64,000 bases of DNA from Aldrovandia affinis (GCA_029706075.1 JAINUG010000020.1:2867625-2931624), one strand, 5' to 3'. Positions 46,389 through 59,900 are shown, numbered from the stretch's first letter. The notes: a model not told the origin generated them from the letters alone. Numbers and translations: made by a program.

Positions 46389-47861
46389 AAATAAGTGTCA
46401 TTAAATGTTTAGATGGTGAATATTTTATGAAGTCTGTGCTTATGGGGAAAGTCCTCAAGCCATCCAGACGGCGGCTATAGCTATGCTTTGTTTTATCAAC
46501 TTTTTTACAAGGCCAGTTCACTCATTAAGTGGGCGGAGAGGATCTGCAGTCAAACAACACTTTTGTGTACCATCAGACTTTCAGTACTGCCAATAGACAA
46601 TGAAAGTAATAGCAATCACATTAAGTTTCATTCAAGGTTACTGCAACAGAAGTTTTTATACAGTTGGAAAATAAATCTTATCTGTACATTGCAATTCCCA
46701 CAAACACAACTTGGAAACAGATTCAATTTCACAATTACTGCAATCCAAATTTTCTCTCCAGGTTTTCACTCCAAACGCAGTACTGGAGGTGAACCCGCAA
46801 TGGAAAGTGATTTGTGTTAAATTTTCTTTTAATTTAACAACATGGGTGTAACTTAAGAGCAGGGTCAAATGTAAGCTTATTCTGTGGAATTTGATAAATA
46901 ACATATTGCATCTGAGAATTTTATTGCTTAAGACCTTTCTACACAAGTGAGGTTTTTTTTAACAGAATCTTGTTATTATTTGGGCCTACAGCTGTGTTTC
47001 ACCATTTCCCAGACTTCACTGCCCTGTGATTCCAACGAACTTTGGGGTACCCTGCAAGTGGAACGGCAAACCAAAAAATATAAACATTCTAAATTCTCTC
47101 TTTAACCTCCAAATCAGAGTATGAAGGGAAAATATCTGTAAATGTATAATCTCCATCCAGCAGGAGAAACCCATTTAGCTTTTAATATTTTTCATCCGTT
47201 AAATAAAGAACATTGATTGTATCCATTACAGCAGATAACATAGACCTGGTTTTGATCAATAGTCCATGTTCAGTACTGGTGACTTTTTTTATTTGTATTC
47301 CACGCCTCCATGTTTTCATTCAAGGAGGTCTTAAGATTGGGGCTTCAACACTGGAAAAAGAGTAGCAAGCCAACAGCGTATATGTGATACAATGTCAAAA
47401 TAATTCTGATACCACACGGTCTTCGGTCTGTATTTACATCCATGTTGAACTGAGGGCCACCTCTTTGTATTTACTTAAAAGGGGAAGCTATACATATAAG
47501 AGATGCTTGACATGGGATCGAGACACGAAAGCCGTCCACATGTTGCAGAGCTTGGCCTGGGTCTGTCAACCCGCCCCTTGGTTTCACAGCTCTCTAACAT
47601 TCTGGTCAGGTCTCTTTCTCCCGCAGTTTTAGTGATAGAAAGGAGGATAAGAGCTCTAAGAATGGTCCTTCACCGCCCATGGGTGGAGCTGCCAGAGGTT
47701 TAAATGGTGAGAGATGTATGGAGGCACAGGAAAGCAGCATTGGAGTTAGTGGCCGGGTGGGGTCGCAGGAAACATACAAAGGGGCAGACAAAGGGTCGGT
47801 CGATGTCTCGTTGGGGGGGGTTCTCAGCTTGTCCCTCCAAACGGTGGCTGGTCTCTGGCTT

Positions 47862-47865
<4 letters not shown>

Positions 47866-47901
<36 letters not shown>
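47866..47901. repeat. (CT)n microsatellite just after the sort1 stop
   Basis: About 18 CT units on the plus strand, read as (GA)n at the very start of the sort1 3' UTR, 6 nt past the stop codon. Confidence 0.95.
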
Positions 47902-47904
<3 letters not shown>

Positions 47905-47907
47905 CTC

Positions 47908-47922
47908 TCACTCCAGAAGGTC
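47908..47922 (-). CDS. sort1: sort1 terminal coding exon: DLLE and stop
   Basis: The minus strand reads CATATGCAG|GACCTTCTGGAGTGA, giving Asp-Leu-Leu-Glu-stop in the phase required by the previous exon (phase 0). Vertebrate sortilin ends DDSDEDLLE, where the dileucine is the GGA/AP-1 binding signal. Only 15 coding nt lie in this exon; the rest is 3' UTR beginning with a GA repeat. Acceptor sequence and exact peptide match make the call strong although the coding part is tiny. Confidence 0.85.
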   Translation of the reverse strand, partial: DLLE

Positions 47923-50900
47923 CTGCATATGGAAATCACAGGGGGTCAGCTGGAGTATGGAGTGTGTACGACAACTCAGGCTTCACACAACGTGACAGAT
48001 AGACTTGGAAGTAATCCGAATGTTAAAAATGTTTTATATTTCACTCCAATTTGGAATGCCCGGTCACAATTGTATGCCAGTACCAGTGCTGAAACATCTG
48101 TAAATTCTAGAGGATGCAATCGAACCCAGGCTGCAGTGGGTAACCTGCACTTAGAACAAGTGCCTTTACTGATGGCTCATCATGTCCTAATCTAAAGAGC
48201 ATCTAGTACTACATCTAGCCTGGACTTGAATAGCCCAAGTGTTTCTGCCTCTACTACCTGACCTGGCAAGCTGTTCCAGACATTGACAACTCTCTGTGTA
48301 AAGAAAAACTTCCTAATATCTGTGCGGAATTTGCCTTTAACTAATTTCCACCTGTGGCCTCTTGTTCTGCTGACCCCACTTATCTTAAAAAATCTTTGGT
48401 ATTTTACTTTGTTAATCCCTTTTAGGAATTTAAAAACCTCAATCAAATCCCCCCTAAGTCTCCGTTTGCTAAGTTTAAATAGATTGAGTGCCTTAAGTCT
48501 ATCATCATAACGTTTACCTTTCATACCAGGTATCAGTTTAGTTGCCCTTCTTTGGACTTTTTCAAGAGCTTCAATATCTTTCTTGTAGTGAGGTGCCCAG
48601 AACTGCACACAGTATTCTAAGTGCGGTCTGACAAAGGCGTTATATAATATTAATATAACCTCCTTTGATTTATACTCAATACTTTTTGCTATGTATCCCA
48701 GCATCCTGTTGGCTTTTTTCACTGCTGTAGCACACTGCTTTGATGCAGACAGGCTTTGATCAACTACAACTCCTAAATCCTTTTCAAATTGAACACCTAC
48801 TAACTTTTCTCCTCCCATAAAATACTCCTGTCTAATGTTTTTATTTCCCACATGCATAACTTTACATTTAGCAATATTGAACGTCATCTGCCATGTATCT
48901 GCCCATTTTTGGATTTTGTTTAAATCATCTTGGATTACTTTAGTCGATTCCAAACTGTTTGCCAAACCCCAAGTTTAGTATCATCTGCAAATTTAACTAT
49001 TTTGCTACTAATGTCCATATCCAGATCATTTATGTAAATAAGGAAGAGCAGAGTCTCAGCACCGATCCCTGCGGGACACCACTGCCCACAGCACCGAGGT
49101 CAGATTCGGCCCCACCTACTGTTACTCTTTGTATTCGCCCTTGCAGCCAATTTTTAACCCACTGTGAAACTACTCCTACAATTCCTACTGATTTCATTTT
49201 AGCAATGAGCCTCTCATGTGGTACCTTGTCAAATGCTTTCTGAAAGTCCAAATATATAACATCATAAGCCTGGTTCAGGTCAACACACTTTGTAGCCTCT
49301 TGAAAAAATCCAGGAGGTGTGTTAGGCATGACCTCCCTTTGAGAAATCCATGTTGGCTCTCCCTAAAAATACTATTATTTTTCAAGAATGATTCCAACTT
49401 ATCCCTAATAATACATTCCAGCATTTTACATGCGATGCAAGTTAAACTGACAGGCCTATAGTTCCCTGGGTCAGTACGGTCCCCCTTCTTATATATTGGA
49501 ATTATACTACCCTGCTTCCAGTCATCTGGTATTTCTCCAGTGATTATGGATTGACTGAAAATATCTGTCAATGGTTTATATAGAATTTCCCCAAGTTCTT
49601 TGAGTACTCTGGGATATATGCCATCCGGGCCTGCTGCCTTATTTGTCTTAAGTTTTTGTAGTTTTTGTAGTACTTCTCGTCCCTTATCTCAAAGTCCTCC
49701 AAAACATTCTGTACCTTGTCTATACATTTAGGCATATTTATAACCTCTTCTCTAGTAAAGCTCTCCACAAAGTAACTGTTTAGTGTGTTTGCAATGTCCT
49801 TATTATTATAAACCAAAGTTCCTTCCTTATTCTTAATGCACTTAACCTCATCCTTAACTTTCCTTTTTTCTTATTGAAAAAACTTCTTAGGATTACTTTT
49901 TGCATCTTGGGAAATTTTTATTTCAAACCGCCTTTTAGCTGATCTTATTTCCTTTTTAGCCTTAGCCCGCATATTACAATAATCGAACTTGTTTCTCTCT
50001 GAGTTATCCTTTTTATATACTCTGTACAGTCGTTTCTTTTGCCTCAAAATCACCCGTAAAGATTTAGTCATCCACTGCGGAGACTGTTTTTTCATCCTAT
50101 TTTACCTTACTTTGGGGATGAATTTACACTGTACATCTACAATAACCCTTTTAAATATAGTCAATTTTTCATTCACAGTTCTGCAATCTAGAAGTTTTAC
50201 CCAATCTATATTACTTAAATTCTCTCTCATTTTATTAAAGTCAGCTCGTCTAAAATTAAAAATTCGAGATTTAGAGGAGGCTGTCTTAACTTGCCAAAAA
50301 TGGCATGGGGGCCTGAGCTGCACAGTTATTGTGGCGGAGGACTGCACAACTGTTGGAGCTGGCACAGGCAGATTGCAGGTGCGCCCTCAACCAGAAAATT
50401 GCTTTTGAGAAATTAGAGAAGGGATACCCTGCTGATTAAACCCTCTCTTCCTGGATGACCCAATGGTCAATTAAGCATTGCTCTGCAGGACTCCTGACCT
50501 GTTAATGTTGGAGTAGTCCTATTTGATCCAAACTGTAGGGCGCTTTGTATAACTGCGCTAAGCACATGTGCCTCAACAAGGAGGCCAATGTAATATGATT
50601 TTGAAGAGTAAAAACAGTACAGATTACCAGTACTCTAATTGCTCTAATACGTTAATCTTCCAGGACAATGTGTTCTGAGGTAAAAGACTGAAGAGAATGT
50701 TACCCTGATCAAACACATACTCTGTATGCGTCTGTCCTTTGGAGTCTGTGATTCTGTCCATACCTCATCAGAGTCGTCATGATAGTCCCTCTTTCCAGAC
50801 TCCACTGCATGGCTGTCCAATTCATCCACTCCCTCAATTCCATTGGCCTCGGCATGCTGTCGCAGCACTGAGTATCTATGCACCAGGAACCTGCAGAATA

Positions 50901-53900
50901 GGGCAAAAAGGTATGTTCATACAACATGGAACACATTGTATTGTGGCAGCCCAATGGGCTGCACTAGGAAATGGCTGCCTGGCCTACAACACATGGGAGC
51001 CAGGAAACACTACATTTCCCAGCAGGCCACAGAAACACCTGAGCAGAGTGAAGGCAACGGGACTAACGAACAGCTGAAAGCCATTTTGAGGGGCTGATTC
51101 CCATTGCACTGGGAGAGGAGTAGGAACGTGTTGGTGAAGGAGTTGCTGTGTGAGTTTGGAGAGTAAGAACCTGTGAAGTCGTTGACTAGCCAGGATTTGG
51201 AAAGAGTGTTTTGGAGTGGATTGTTTGTGTATGAAATTGGATTGTTTGAGGACCCCCCTTTGGATTGACTACTGACTGGATAACGGAACTGAACTGGATT
51301 TTGGACTTGGATTGGACTTTGACAACGAGATAAGGATTTGTGGACTTTATGTGTTTGTGTTCCCCCGAAGACCCCACCCTTTGTTTTGTGTTGTCAAGAG
51401 TTTATTTAATAAATTATCATTTTGTTTGTGAATACTGCCTCCTCTGGGTTCTTGAACTTGCCTACGCCCTCTGCAAGGTCCGTGAGTGTCGCCCAACCCC
51501 TGGGGACAGCACATATGGTGGAGAATGCGGGCAGAGGGCATCACTGATAGGCAAGAGGAGGTAGTGCAGCAGGATTTATGTTTGGTTTTTGCAAAGGACT
51601 CCACGATGGAAGAGATGCAGAGACTGAAGAGACGGGCAGCCATGGTGGAGGACCGATGGCGTGTCACCCTCCGTGAGGTCCAACAGCTGAAGCAGAGTGC
51701 CCAGATTGAGCTGTGCAAGACAAAGGCTGAGTTGGGGACCTTGGAGTTGCACCACCTGGAGGCTGTTGGGAGATTGCTGCAGGAGCACACTGACTCGCTG
51801 AGAGTGCTGGGAATCATGGCTGGGGAGCTGGAGAAGGACAAAGCATCCCTTGTCGATGAAGTGAGGCGGGTAGAGGCCCACAACCTGGCGCTGGAAGAGA
51901 AGGTGAAAACCCTATCCAAGATGTTGGAGGAAAGAACCAGCAGTGTCTGGACATCCAGGAGTCCCAGGACCAGGCCAAAGAAGAATATGCCAGGGCCTTG
52001 GGTGATGTACAGACCAGGTTCAAGCAGAAGGAGGCAGAACTGAGGAAAGCAGCGGAGAACCATGCGTCCGAGGCGGAGCAACTCCGGAGCCGAGCGGAGC
52101 AGGAGAGCGAGGGAAGGCGGGAGCTGGAGGCTCAGTGGGAAGAGGTGAAGTTTAATCTAAAGGAACAAGAAGAGAAGATTTTTGTTTTGCAGGAACTTCA
52201 CCTAACCACCTCTGAAGCACTCCTGCGAGAACAAAAGAGAAATGAAGAGCTCCCTGTACTGCGAGAGGAAATACAGGTCTTGAGCAAGAGACTGGACCAG
52301 AAAGAAGCCCAGCAGCAGACCATAGAGAAATCTTTTTGTGAAGTCCTGAAACTCCAAACGGAAACGCTACTGGACCTACAGAAACAACTGGAAGAGGTGA
52401 GTGAAGACCTGGAATGTGCAAAGTGTGTTCCTGTCACCAAAGACGTTGGCATGCAGGTGGAGATCTCACAGCCAGTGGAGCCAGCAGGAGGCGATGACCA
52501 GATAGGGGAATCGAAGTGGGAGCGATGGTCCTCAGTCCCACTCAGCTGGCCGGACCTTGGACGGGGACTAGAGGAGCACTTTGCAGAGGATGAGCTATGG
52601 TGGGACCATGGCATGGAGGAAAGCCTCTTGGCGATGGCTGAGGTCAGGTGGGAAACCCAACCATCTCCTAATGTGGTGAGTCTTTCTGTTCCGCTAGAAT
52701 TAAAAAGACAGAGAAGAATGGAGCGCAGAAATTCTTGTCGGAAGAAAAACAGGAAACGGAACAGGCAGATGATGGAATGGGATGACCCTAGGAAAAGGCT
52801 AAAGCGAGGACACTGGATTCCGAAATGGCACAAAGTGTACCGGAGGAGCCATGGAGGGCTGGTGAAGACCAGAGCAGGAGCGGTGACCGCTCCGTCCATG
52901 GAGCCCAGAGCCGGTACACCCATATGGCCACTTGGAGGCGGTCAAGGTGAGCAACTTGCGTCACTCAGTAATGTCTGCCAGATGTATTTTCAGGCAAACG
53001 GAGACTATGGAGTCTGGACATTTGATCCCGGTGGAGCACTGCCTGAGTGGAGCGGGAGAGAGGGGCCCTCCTGGTGGCCGCTGGACATTGGCCGCTCAGC
53101 CCTCCCGAGGTCAGAGCTGAGGAGGAGGGTGTGTGGCAGCCCAATGGGCTGCACTAGGAAATGGCTGCCTGGCCTACAACACATGGGAGCCAGGAAACAC
53201 TACATTTCCCAGCAGGCCACAGAAATACCTGAGCAGAGTGAAAGCAACGGGACTAACGAACAGCTGAAAGCCATTTTGAGGCCTATTTAAAGGGCTGATT
53301 CCCATTGCACTGGGAGAGGAGTAGGAACGTGTTGGTGAAGGATTTGCTGCGTGAGTTTGGAGAGTAAGAACCTGTGAAGTCGTTGACTAGCCAGGATTTG
53401 GAAAGAGTGTTTTGGAGTGGATTGTTTGTGTATGAAATTGGATTGTTTGAGGACCCCCCTTTGGATTGACTACTGACTGGATAACGGAACTGAACTGGAT
53501 TTTGGACTTGGATTGGACTTTGACAACGAGATAAGGATTTGTGGACTTTGTGTTTGTGTTCCCCTGAAGACCCCACCCTTTGTTTTGTGTTGTCAAGAGT
53601 TTATTTAATAAATTATCATTTTGTTTGTGAATACTGCCTCCTCTGGGTTCTTGAACTTGCCTACGCCCTCTGCAAGGTCCGTGAGTGTTGCCCAACCCCT
53701 GGGGACACCACAGTATGTTCTTTTTTTGTGTCATTTATTTTTTTACACACATTGGAAGTTCTCATTTAGCTCCATGTACTGCAAAGGTCTCATAACTAAA
53801 CAACTTGGTGAAGTTGGTTTCAACCCCAAGTGGCTAAACCCCCATGCTGCTAACTAGAAACAATACCGTTTTTTGCTGTTCCTGAGATCACAAATGCACC

Positions 53901-56900
53901 ATTTCTCCTACAACTTCCAATAATAATCGCCATAATAAACGTAACATGGTCGCCACTCCTGCTGCCTATACAGTTTTTCGGAGGCTGACAAATATTACAC
54001 CCTATTACATTTCCTATACATGCAACCAATGCTGCAATTGCAATTACAAGTAACAGTGAAATGAGTAGGTAGGGGTTGTCAATTCTATTAAATATTTATA
54101 TATATTCCATTAAATTTGCTGTGCTTGCAATCAATCAATATTTAAATCAAAAGACAAAGGTAACGCACTGCCAATACGAAAACTTTAAAGACAGAGTTCA
54201 AATGCACAGGACACTGTAAAGCCAAGTTATAATAACAAACAATGCCTCCATTTGATATCGGCATATCCAGAGGTCAGTATGCACCCCTGGGTACAAGATT
54301 TTATCCTCTGATAAAAGAAAAGAATAGTTCATCATGTTCGACAATTGTTTAGAATCACAAAACATGTAAATAAGCATTTATGTGATTTTGCATACAAAAG
54401 CTCACTGGAGTTAAGTTACAAAGCCGTGGCACACCTAGCTATGCAAAGCAGAAAAAATACATGCTTTCAAAGAGAACCCAATCTTAAATCTTTTTCTGCA
54501 CTCCTGTTAACAGTTTCCAGGGAACTTAATATCCATCCAGCCCTCTGCCTCTGCTAACTATTAGCACTATGGCTTCATTACTGTCGCATTATGCTATCAC
54601 ATTAATGGCTATATATCCTGAAAGCAAATTAATTTGGTCTCCATGTTTTCCCAGAAGTACATGAATTCATAAAGAAACACTAAAAGTAATTAATCCAACA
54701 GATTGGTCAAATGTTGTGTGGATCATTCTGAACACAACATGCATGTTCCAGCTTCTGTTGAATTGTGTTGAAGTGCCCAGCTATGGTATTTTGTGTATTG
54801 TTTAGCACAAAGTCATTGTTAGGATGTTGGGAGAATGACATTATTTTACAGGTCTGTGTGATGTATACCTCTGGTAGCCAAATTAATGTGTTGCATAATT
54901 AATGCCTTAAGTAGCAGGGTTACTCAAATCATGGTCCTTGTGGGCCGCATACTGCTGTTTTTCTACACCCCCTGTACCTGGAAGTCAGGTGTAAAGACAC
55001 GCTGGTCAATCATTTGCACTAATTGTTAAATTGACTACTTGAGAGAAAGGAAAACCAGGACCGAATTTGGATTTGTGGGCCAGATTTGAGTAACCACGGC
55101 TTACAGAACAGAATGTGCATTTGCGTTACAGTATGGATAACTGCAATTACTCCTTGACAGGGGGTCATTCTCAATACTTTGTTGTCCAAAGCATAAAAAA
55201 CACTACAAAATGAGATTCTGACCAGAGTTCTCCTTCAACGTTATTTCAAATCAAGTTTTGGGCCATTCTGGGTAATCTCTGCTGTGGTCTGGTTGGTCAT
55301 ACAGACTCCACGCTTTCCAGAGGACTCAGACAGGAGAGACTGATTGCCCGAAAGAGGAAAAATAAAATGTGTGATAGCTGACCTCCCGCCACAAACGTAT
55401 TTCTTGACAAAGAGTACTCCCCCCACCACGCTGATGAGCAGGATGGCGATGACTGCTGCAACAATGGGCGCTGAACTGAAATGGGAATCCATCTGAAAGA
55501 GTGGGGGAGGGGGGGGGGGAAGAGAATCACACGCATCACACGCACGTGACAGGCTACATAATATAACAGCCCTTCAAGTAAGACCTTACACTGGAGTGTG
55601 GATAACAATAGGTTTGTTAAAACTACTTGGGCTAGACTGGCACACTGGGACAATCACAATACAACCCAGACTAACAGCCCATTAGCAGAGGGAAGTGTGG
55701 CAGCCAATGAGTTCACAGCCCAGCATTTTAATGATGGTGCTGGGTATAGCAGTAATGCAGGGCTCACCAGAGGCTCAGGCCCCAGTAGGTTACTGACACA
55801 TTTCTTGCTGAGGTCGATCTCCTTGCGCTCTGGCATGGTCCCACCCTCGCATTTGTCTCCCGGGATCTTTCGATATCTGGGAGCGGTCGACAGAGGAAAT
55901 GGGTCATCTTGCCATTTGTTATTGCCCATTACCATCTACACCCACACAGTCAGTTTATCAGCTGTGTCTGCTGACAAAGGCAGTCAAGGTACACGGTTTT
56001 AAAATAGAATGTTTTCTAGGTAAAACTACTCACACCATTAGAATTGGGGTGGGAAGCTGAATTCAATCACGACAATTACTAACCATGCAAGGGCCCCGCA
56101 GTGCTCTTGGAATGGGGTTGAACACTTTTGTTGTAATGGAGTGAAAAGACAAAGATTTGTATCTTGAATAAGACTAACAGAATAAGACTAACAGAAAAAA
56201 AAAGTCATTCCATTTTAACAGACATGGTCTGCAGCAACTCACGAGTGAAAAGGGGAACGGTTAGAAGTCTAATACCAAAGGTAAAAATGACCACTTCTTT
56301 TGAAAATGAATGGGGACAGGTGTAAAGGCAACACACATGGTTGGACAAGAGAGGATTGTGTGTAACCCACTGGTCTGAAACATCTTGGGTTGAGCTGGGG
56401 GAGGGGGCAGATCGGAGTGTTACATATCATGGTGAGAATTTGAGTTTTACCCGCTGGTCTGCAGCTGCTCCTTCTTCCCGTGAAGACAGAACTCCAGAGC
56501 GTGGCCCTTGAGGTCAGGCTGCTCCAGACACTCTGAGCTGTTCTCGGCACGGTAGTACCCAAAATCACTGCAGGACAGCAGGGAGGAGAGAAAAGACTGA
56601 GGAGAGGCAGTCATCAGCTACTCATAAAACCTGCATGCGGTACATCCAGCATACCCAAACAAAAGGTGTTCAATAACACTCCAGAAGGTGTACACTGCAC
56701 ATTAGTTGTGGGGCTTTTAAAACTAAATGCAAATACATTGTTACCTCTCAAGTATGACTGGGCTAAACTAACACAATTGCTTTATTCAGACTCTTACGAA
56801 CAGAGTTGTTAGTATGTTGTGTTCAAAGACTTGCAATGTTTGTGAGTGAAATTTCCAACAAGGTTCTTCACAGGCAATGTTGATTTCCAAGTTGACTTTT

Positions 56901-59900
56901 ATTTTCACTGAAAGAATAGTCAATGACAGCTAAATCATTGGAAAATGTTTACATTACTCATTCGCTTATCAGATGTGCTTATCCAGCATGTCTTTCACAA
57001 TGTGCTTACTGTTTAAGTTTACTGTTTCCTTGTACCGGTTCATTTAATTGAAATGTTGTTTTGAGGTATGAATTTGTAGTGCACAGGGTCGTGTCCACTG
57101 TGCAGTAAAGATAGGAAATCAAGCATACTCTTCAATGGAATGACTGTTTTTCACTCCTCTGTAGTTGTACGCGCTTCAAAATGTATAACAGGCAGTACGT
57201 GTGTAAAGGATTAATAATTACTTTGACATGTATTCATACACGTAGTTAAATCAGTGTTGTGTATTTACCATTAGGTGTGGACGTGCACAAAACAAAAGAT
57301 CAGGGCCAAGACAAAAAAATAAATGGGGCTAGAAAACCACATTTTTGGTCTGCGTCTTCAGACAGATGGTCTGCTCTAACACAGTGCCCAATCCTCCCAA
57401 AACATCATCATACACAAATTGCCTCTAAATCTCAGTCATATCTTTAAAATGGTATAACTTATACTGTAGGCTGACCACATTTTGCTTCCCGAAAAAGAGG
57501 ACACTCGGCCCGAGAGCGATACTCAAAAGATACTCAAAGATACTTTGTAATTGTTATGTATTTATTTAAAGTATGCCTCTTCTGTACAACATGAATAGAA
57601 ACTTCAGCTATGTAACAAAGTAATATCTCTCTATAACAAGTCTTAGGCTTAAGTTATCTCTAATAGAATGTAATAATAATAGAATAATAGCCTCAAAAAC
57701 AAATGTTAATTTAACAAAAAGAAAAAGAGAATTATTCTTCAATCTTTAGTTTTCAGTCTTCCTTGTCTGAAGAGCTGATCTTTCCCAGCAGTTTCCGATT
57801 GCTCATCAAATAAGCATGAAAGTCTTTGAAAGAAGTTTCTTTGAAATTGTATTGCACTAATAGAAGCCCCTTCAGTGACTCAACAGACAACTGGTTCCTT
57901 TCCTCGGTCCACTGGCTTTGCATCAGTGAGAAAACCCTCTCAACATTTGCATTGTGAGAGGGAACAGCAAAGAAGAACTGTGCATCTTCACTAGCTCTGA
58001 GTAACATGCAATGCATTTGGTCCACTTCTGGTGCGCTTGCAGGCCATTGAACTCTCCATCACTGTTACACCTTTCTGTGAATTTCTTCAGATTGGTGACC
58101 TGATCAAAACACTTTGCATCATCAATTGGCACCCCCTTTTCTCCCAGGTGCTTGATGCAGGCTTCCACATCATTCCAATCTGGTGTCTCACTCAGATCCA
58201 TCCACATGAACGAGGAGAACTCTTCCATGGGTGTCATCCACTTCTCCAGATACTCCAGGCATGCACTGTACAGACCTTGTACATCAGCACAGAACTGGTC
58301 ACAGCCCTTACCAAGTCCGTCTGTACGCTTTTGTGCCAGTAGTCCCTTAACTTTAAGGGACATGAAGTTGTTGCTCTTGCGTTCAAGATGGAAGGTGTGG
58401 ACTCTGTTCAAGATTTTCTTCACCTCCACAGTGGAATTGTTTTCCTTTTCCATTTCTTGAATGTGTGAGTGGAACACACACATGAGTGAGTGCATGTGCC
58501 AGAGGTAAATCCCACTGAAATCATTTTCAAAAAATGTCTTGATCACTGAGGGTGGCTTTTCCTTGGACAGAAAGAATGCCTTTAAGGCTGGAAACATCTG
58601 TAGCAGCCTCTCAATGCCTGGGAATAATGACAGCCATCGTGTCTTGCTGTGAGAAAGGAGCCTTCTGTATTCAATGTCAACAAACTCACAGTACTCCTTC
58701 AGATTCTCAGTGCGCACAGTGTAAATGTGGAAGTACTGGTAGATTTTGAAAATGATATTCTCAATTTCAACATCTAGTCCAGGGGTGGGCAATCTTACCC
58801 TGTGTGGGCCGGTGTGGGTGCAGGCTTTTGTTCCAGCCGAGCAGTAGCTCACCTGATTTGACTAATCAGCTAATCAAAGTCTTCAATCAGGGCTTTGATT
58901 AGTGGAATCAGGTGTGTCACTGTTCAGTTGGAACAAAAGCCTGCACGCACAGCGGCCCACACAGGGTAAGATTGCCCACCCCTGATCTAGTCTGTCTGCC
59001 CCATGATGAACACAATTGTTCAATATGTGTGCTGGGCAACCCACACCGATCAGAGACTTGTTCTGCAACAACCTCTTCAAATTTGCGAACACATTCTTCC
59101 CCACTTCGTCACGTCGGATTCCTCCGAAATTTGTGTTGCAATTGTCACCAGTAAATGCATCACATTTTTCAGACAAATTGTTTTTCCCCAATGTTTCATT
59201 GATGTATTGCGCAATGGTTTCTGCCGTCTCATTACGTGTGTTTTTGACCTTGATCAATTTTGTTTGCACACCACCTTTCTTCCAGTCAAAATACTGGATT
59301 AGGATTGGGAATATTTTTACCGCACCGTGATTACTCCCGTCTGTAGCAACGCCACAGTACTTGATTTCTTTGAGCGCTTCCAGAGCGGTTTCAACAGAGT
59401 GCGGCGCTATGACACCGTTGATAATGGCCTCGGTTTTGGTGCGGGCACTCTAAAACTTTCTTGCTGTGTCGGAATCTGGAAATGCCTTTTTCAACAAGGC
59501 ACTAGTGCAATCCATCGACCTGTACCTGTAGTGTTTTGTCATTTATAAAAAATTATAATTTGGGGGGGAAATGGTCTGTGGAACAAGCAAAGCAAAAACC
59601 CAAACATTTTAAGGAATTTATAAAAAACCCCCGGACAGATTTTTTAGGACCCAAAAAGACGACATGTCCGGATAAAAGAGGACGTTTGGTCACCCTATTA
59701 TACTGGGAGCTCAATCCCTATGGAAATGCGTCTGTCACCTGCTGCGTGGCTACATTCCACAGGCGGCAAAAAAAGTGCAATATGTGAGGGATGTGTATGC
59801 CTGAATAATTCAGAAACAGGTGGAGGACTGTCAGAATGTTTCAGTGTTGCCGTGATTTTTTGCATGCTGATTTGTCAGTGCCATGTGACACAGATGAAGT

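Larger units (their letters stand above)
42721..47907. other. nfya-sort1 intergenic region and sort1 3' UTR
   Basis: No host coding exon is visible. It contains the sort1 3' UTR starting at 47,907, a GA repeat, a SINE at 46.15 kb and a 145-bp palindromic MITE at 45.4 kb. Minus-strand AATAAA signals occur at 46,918 and 44,260-44,265 among others; which one ends sort1 cannot be decided. Confidence 0.5.
50942..53712 (+). mobile_element. LTR retroelement with coiled-coil ORFs, no visible pol
   Basis: Direct repeats at 50,942-51,513 (572 bp) and 53,132-53,712 (581 bp) begin TGTGGCAGCC and end CA. The element is flanked by a 4-bp target duplication GTAT (50,938-50,941 and 53,713-53,716). A possible primer-binding site TGGTGGAGAATGCGGGC follows the left LTR, and a purine tract GAGGAGGAGGGTG precedes the right LTR. 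By my count the LTRs differ by about 7 substitutions and two indels, so insertion is fairly recent. The internal 1.6 kb encodes only coiled-coil and basic protein; no protease, RT or integrase motif is seen. It lies antisense within a sort1 intron. Confidence 0.9.

Noticed and set aside
48192..48965. A 257-codon host gene
   Set aside because: It is the 3' part of a LINE reverse transcriptase, with the rest in other frames.
50644..50763. Reading sortilin past DDSDE into [12 protein letters not shown]..
   Set aside because: A donor GAG|GTATGG lies exactly there and DLLE* is found in frame at 47.9 kb; the longer tail is intron sequence.
51998..53290. A host myosin-like or CCDC gene
   Set aside because: The ORF lies wholly between two LTRs and runs into the right LTR, so it belongs to the element.
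57923..58852. A 309-codon host protein
   Set aside because: It is part of a hAT transposase flanked by TIRs and an 8-bp duplication; its first residues come from the nested MITE.
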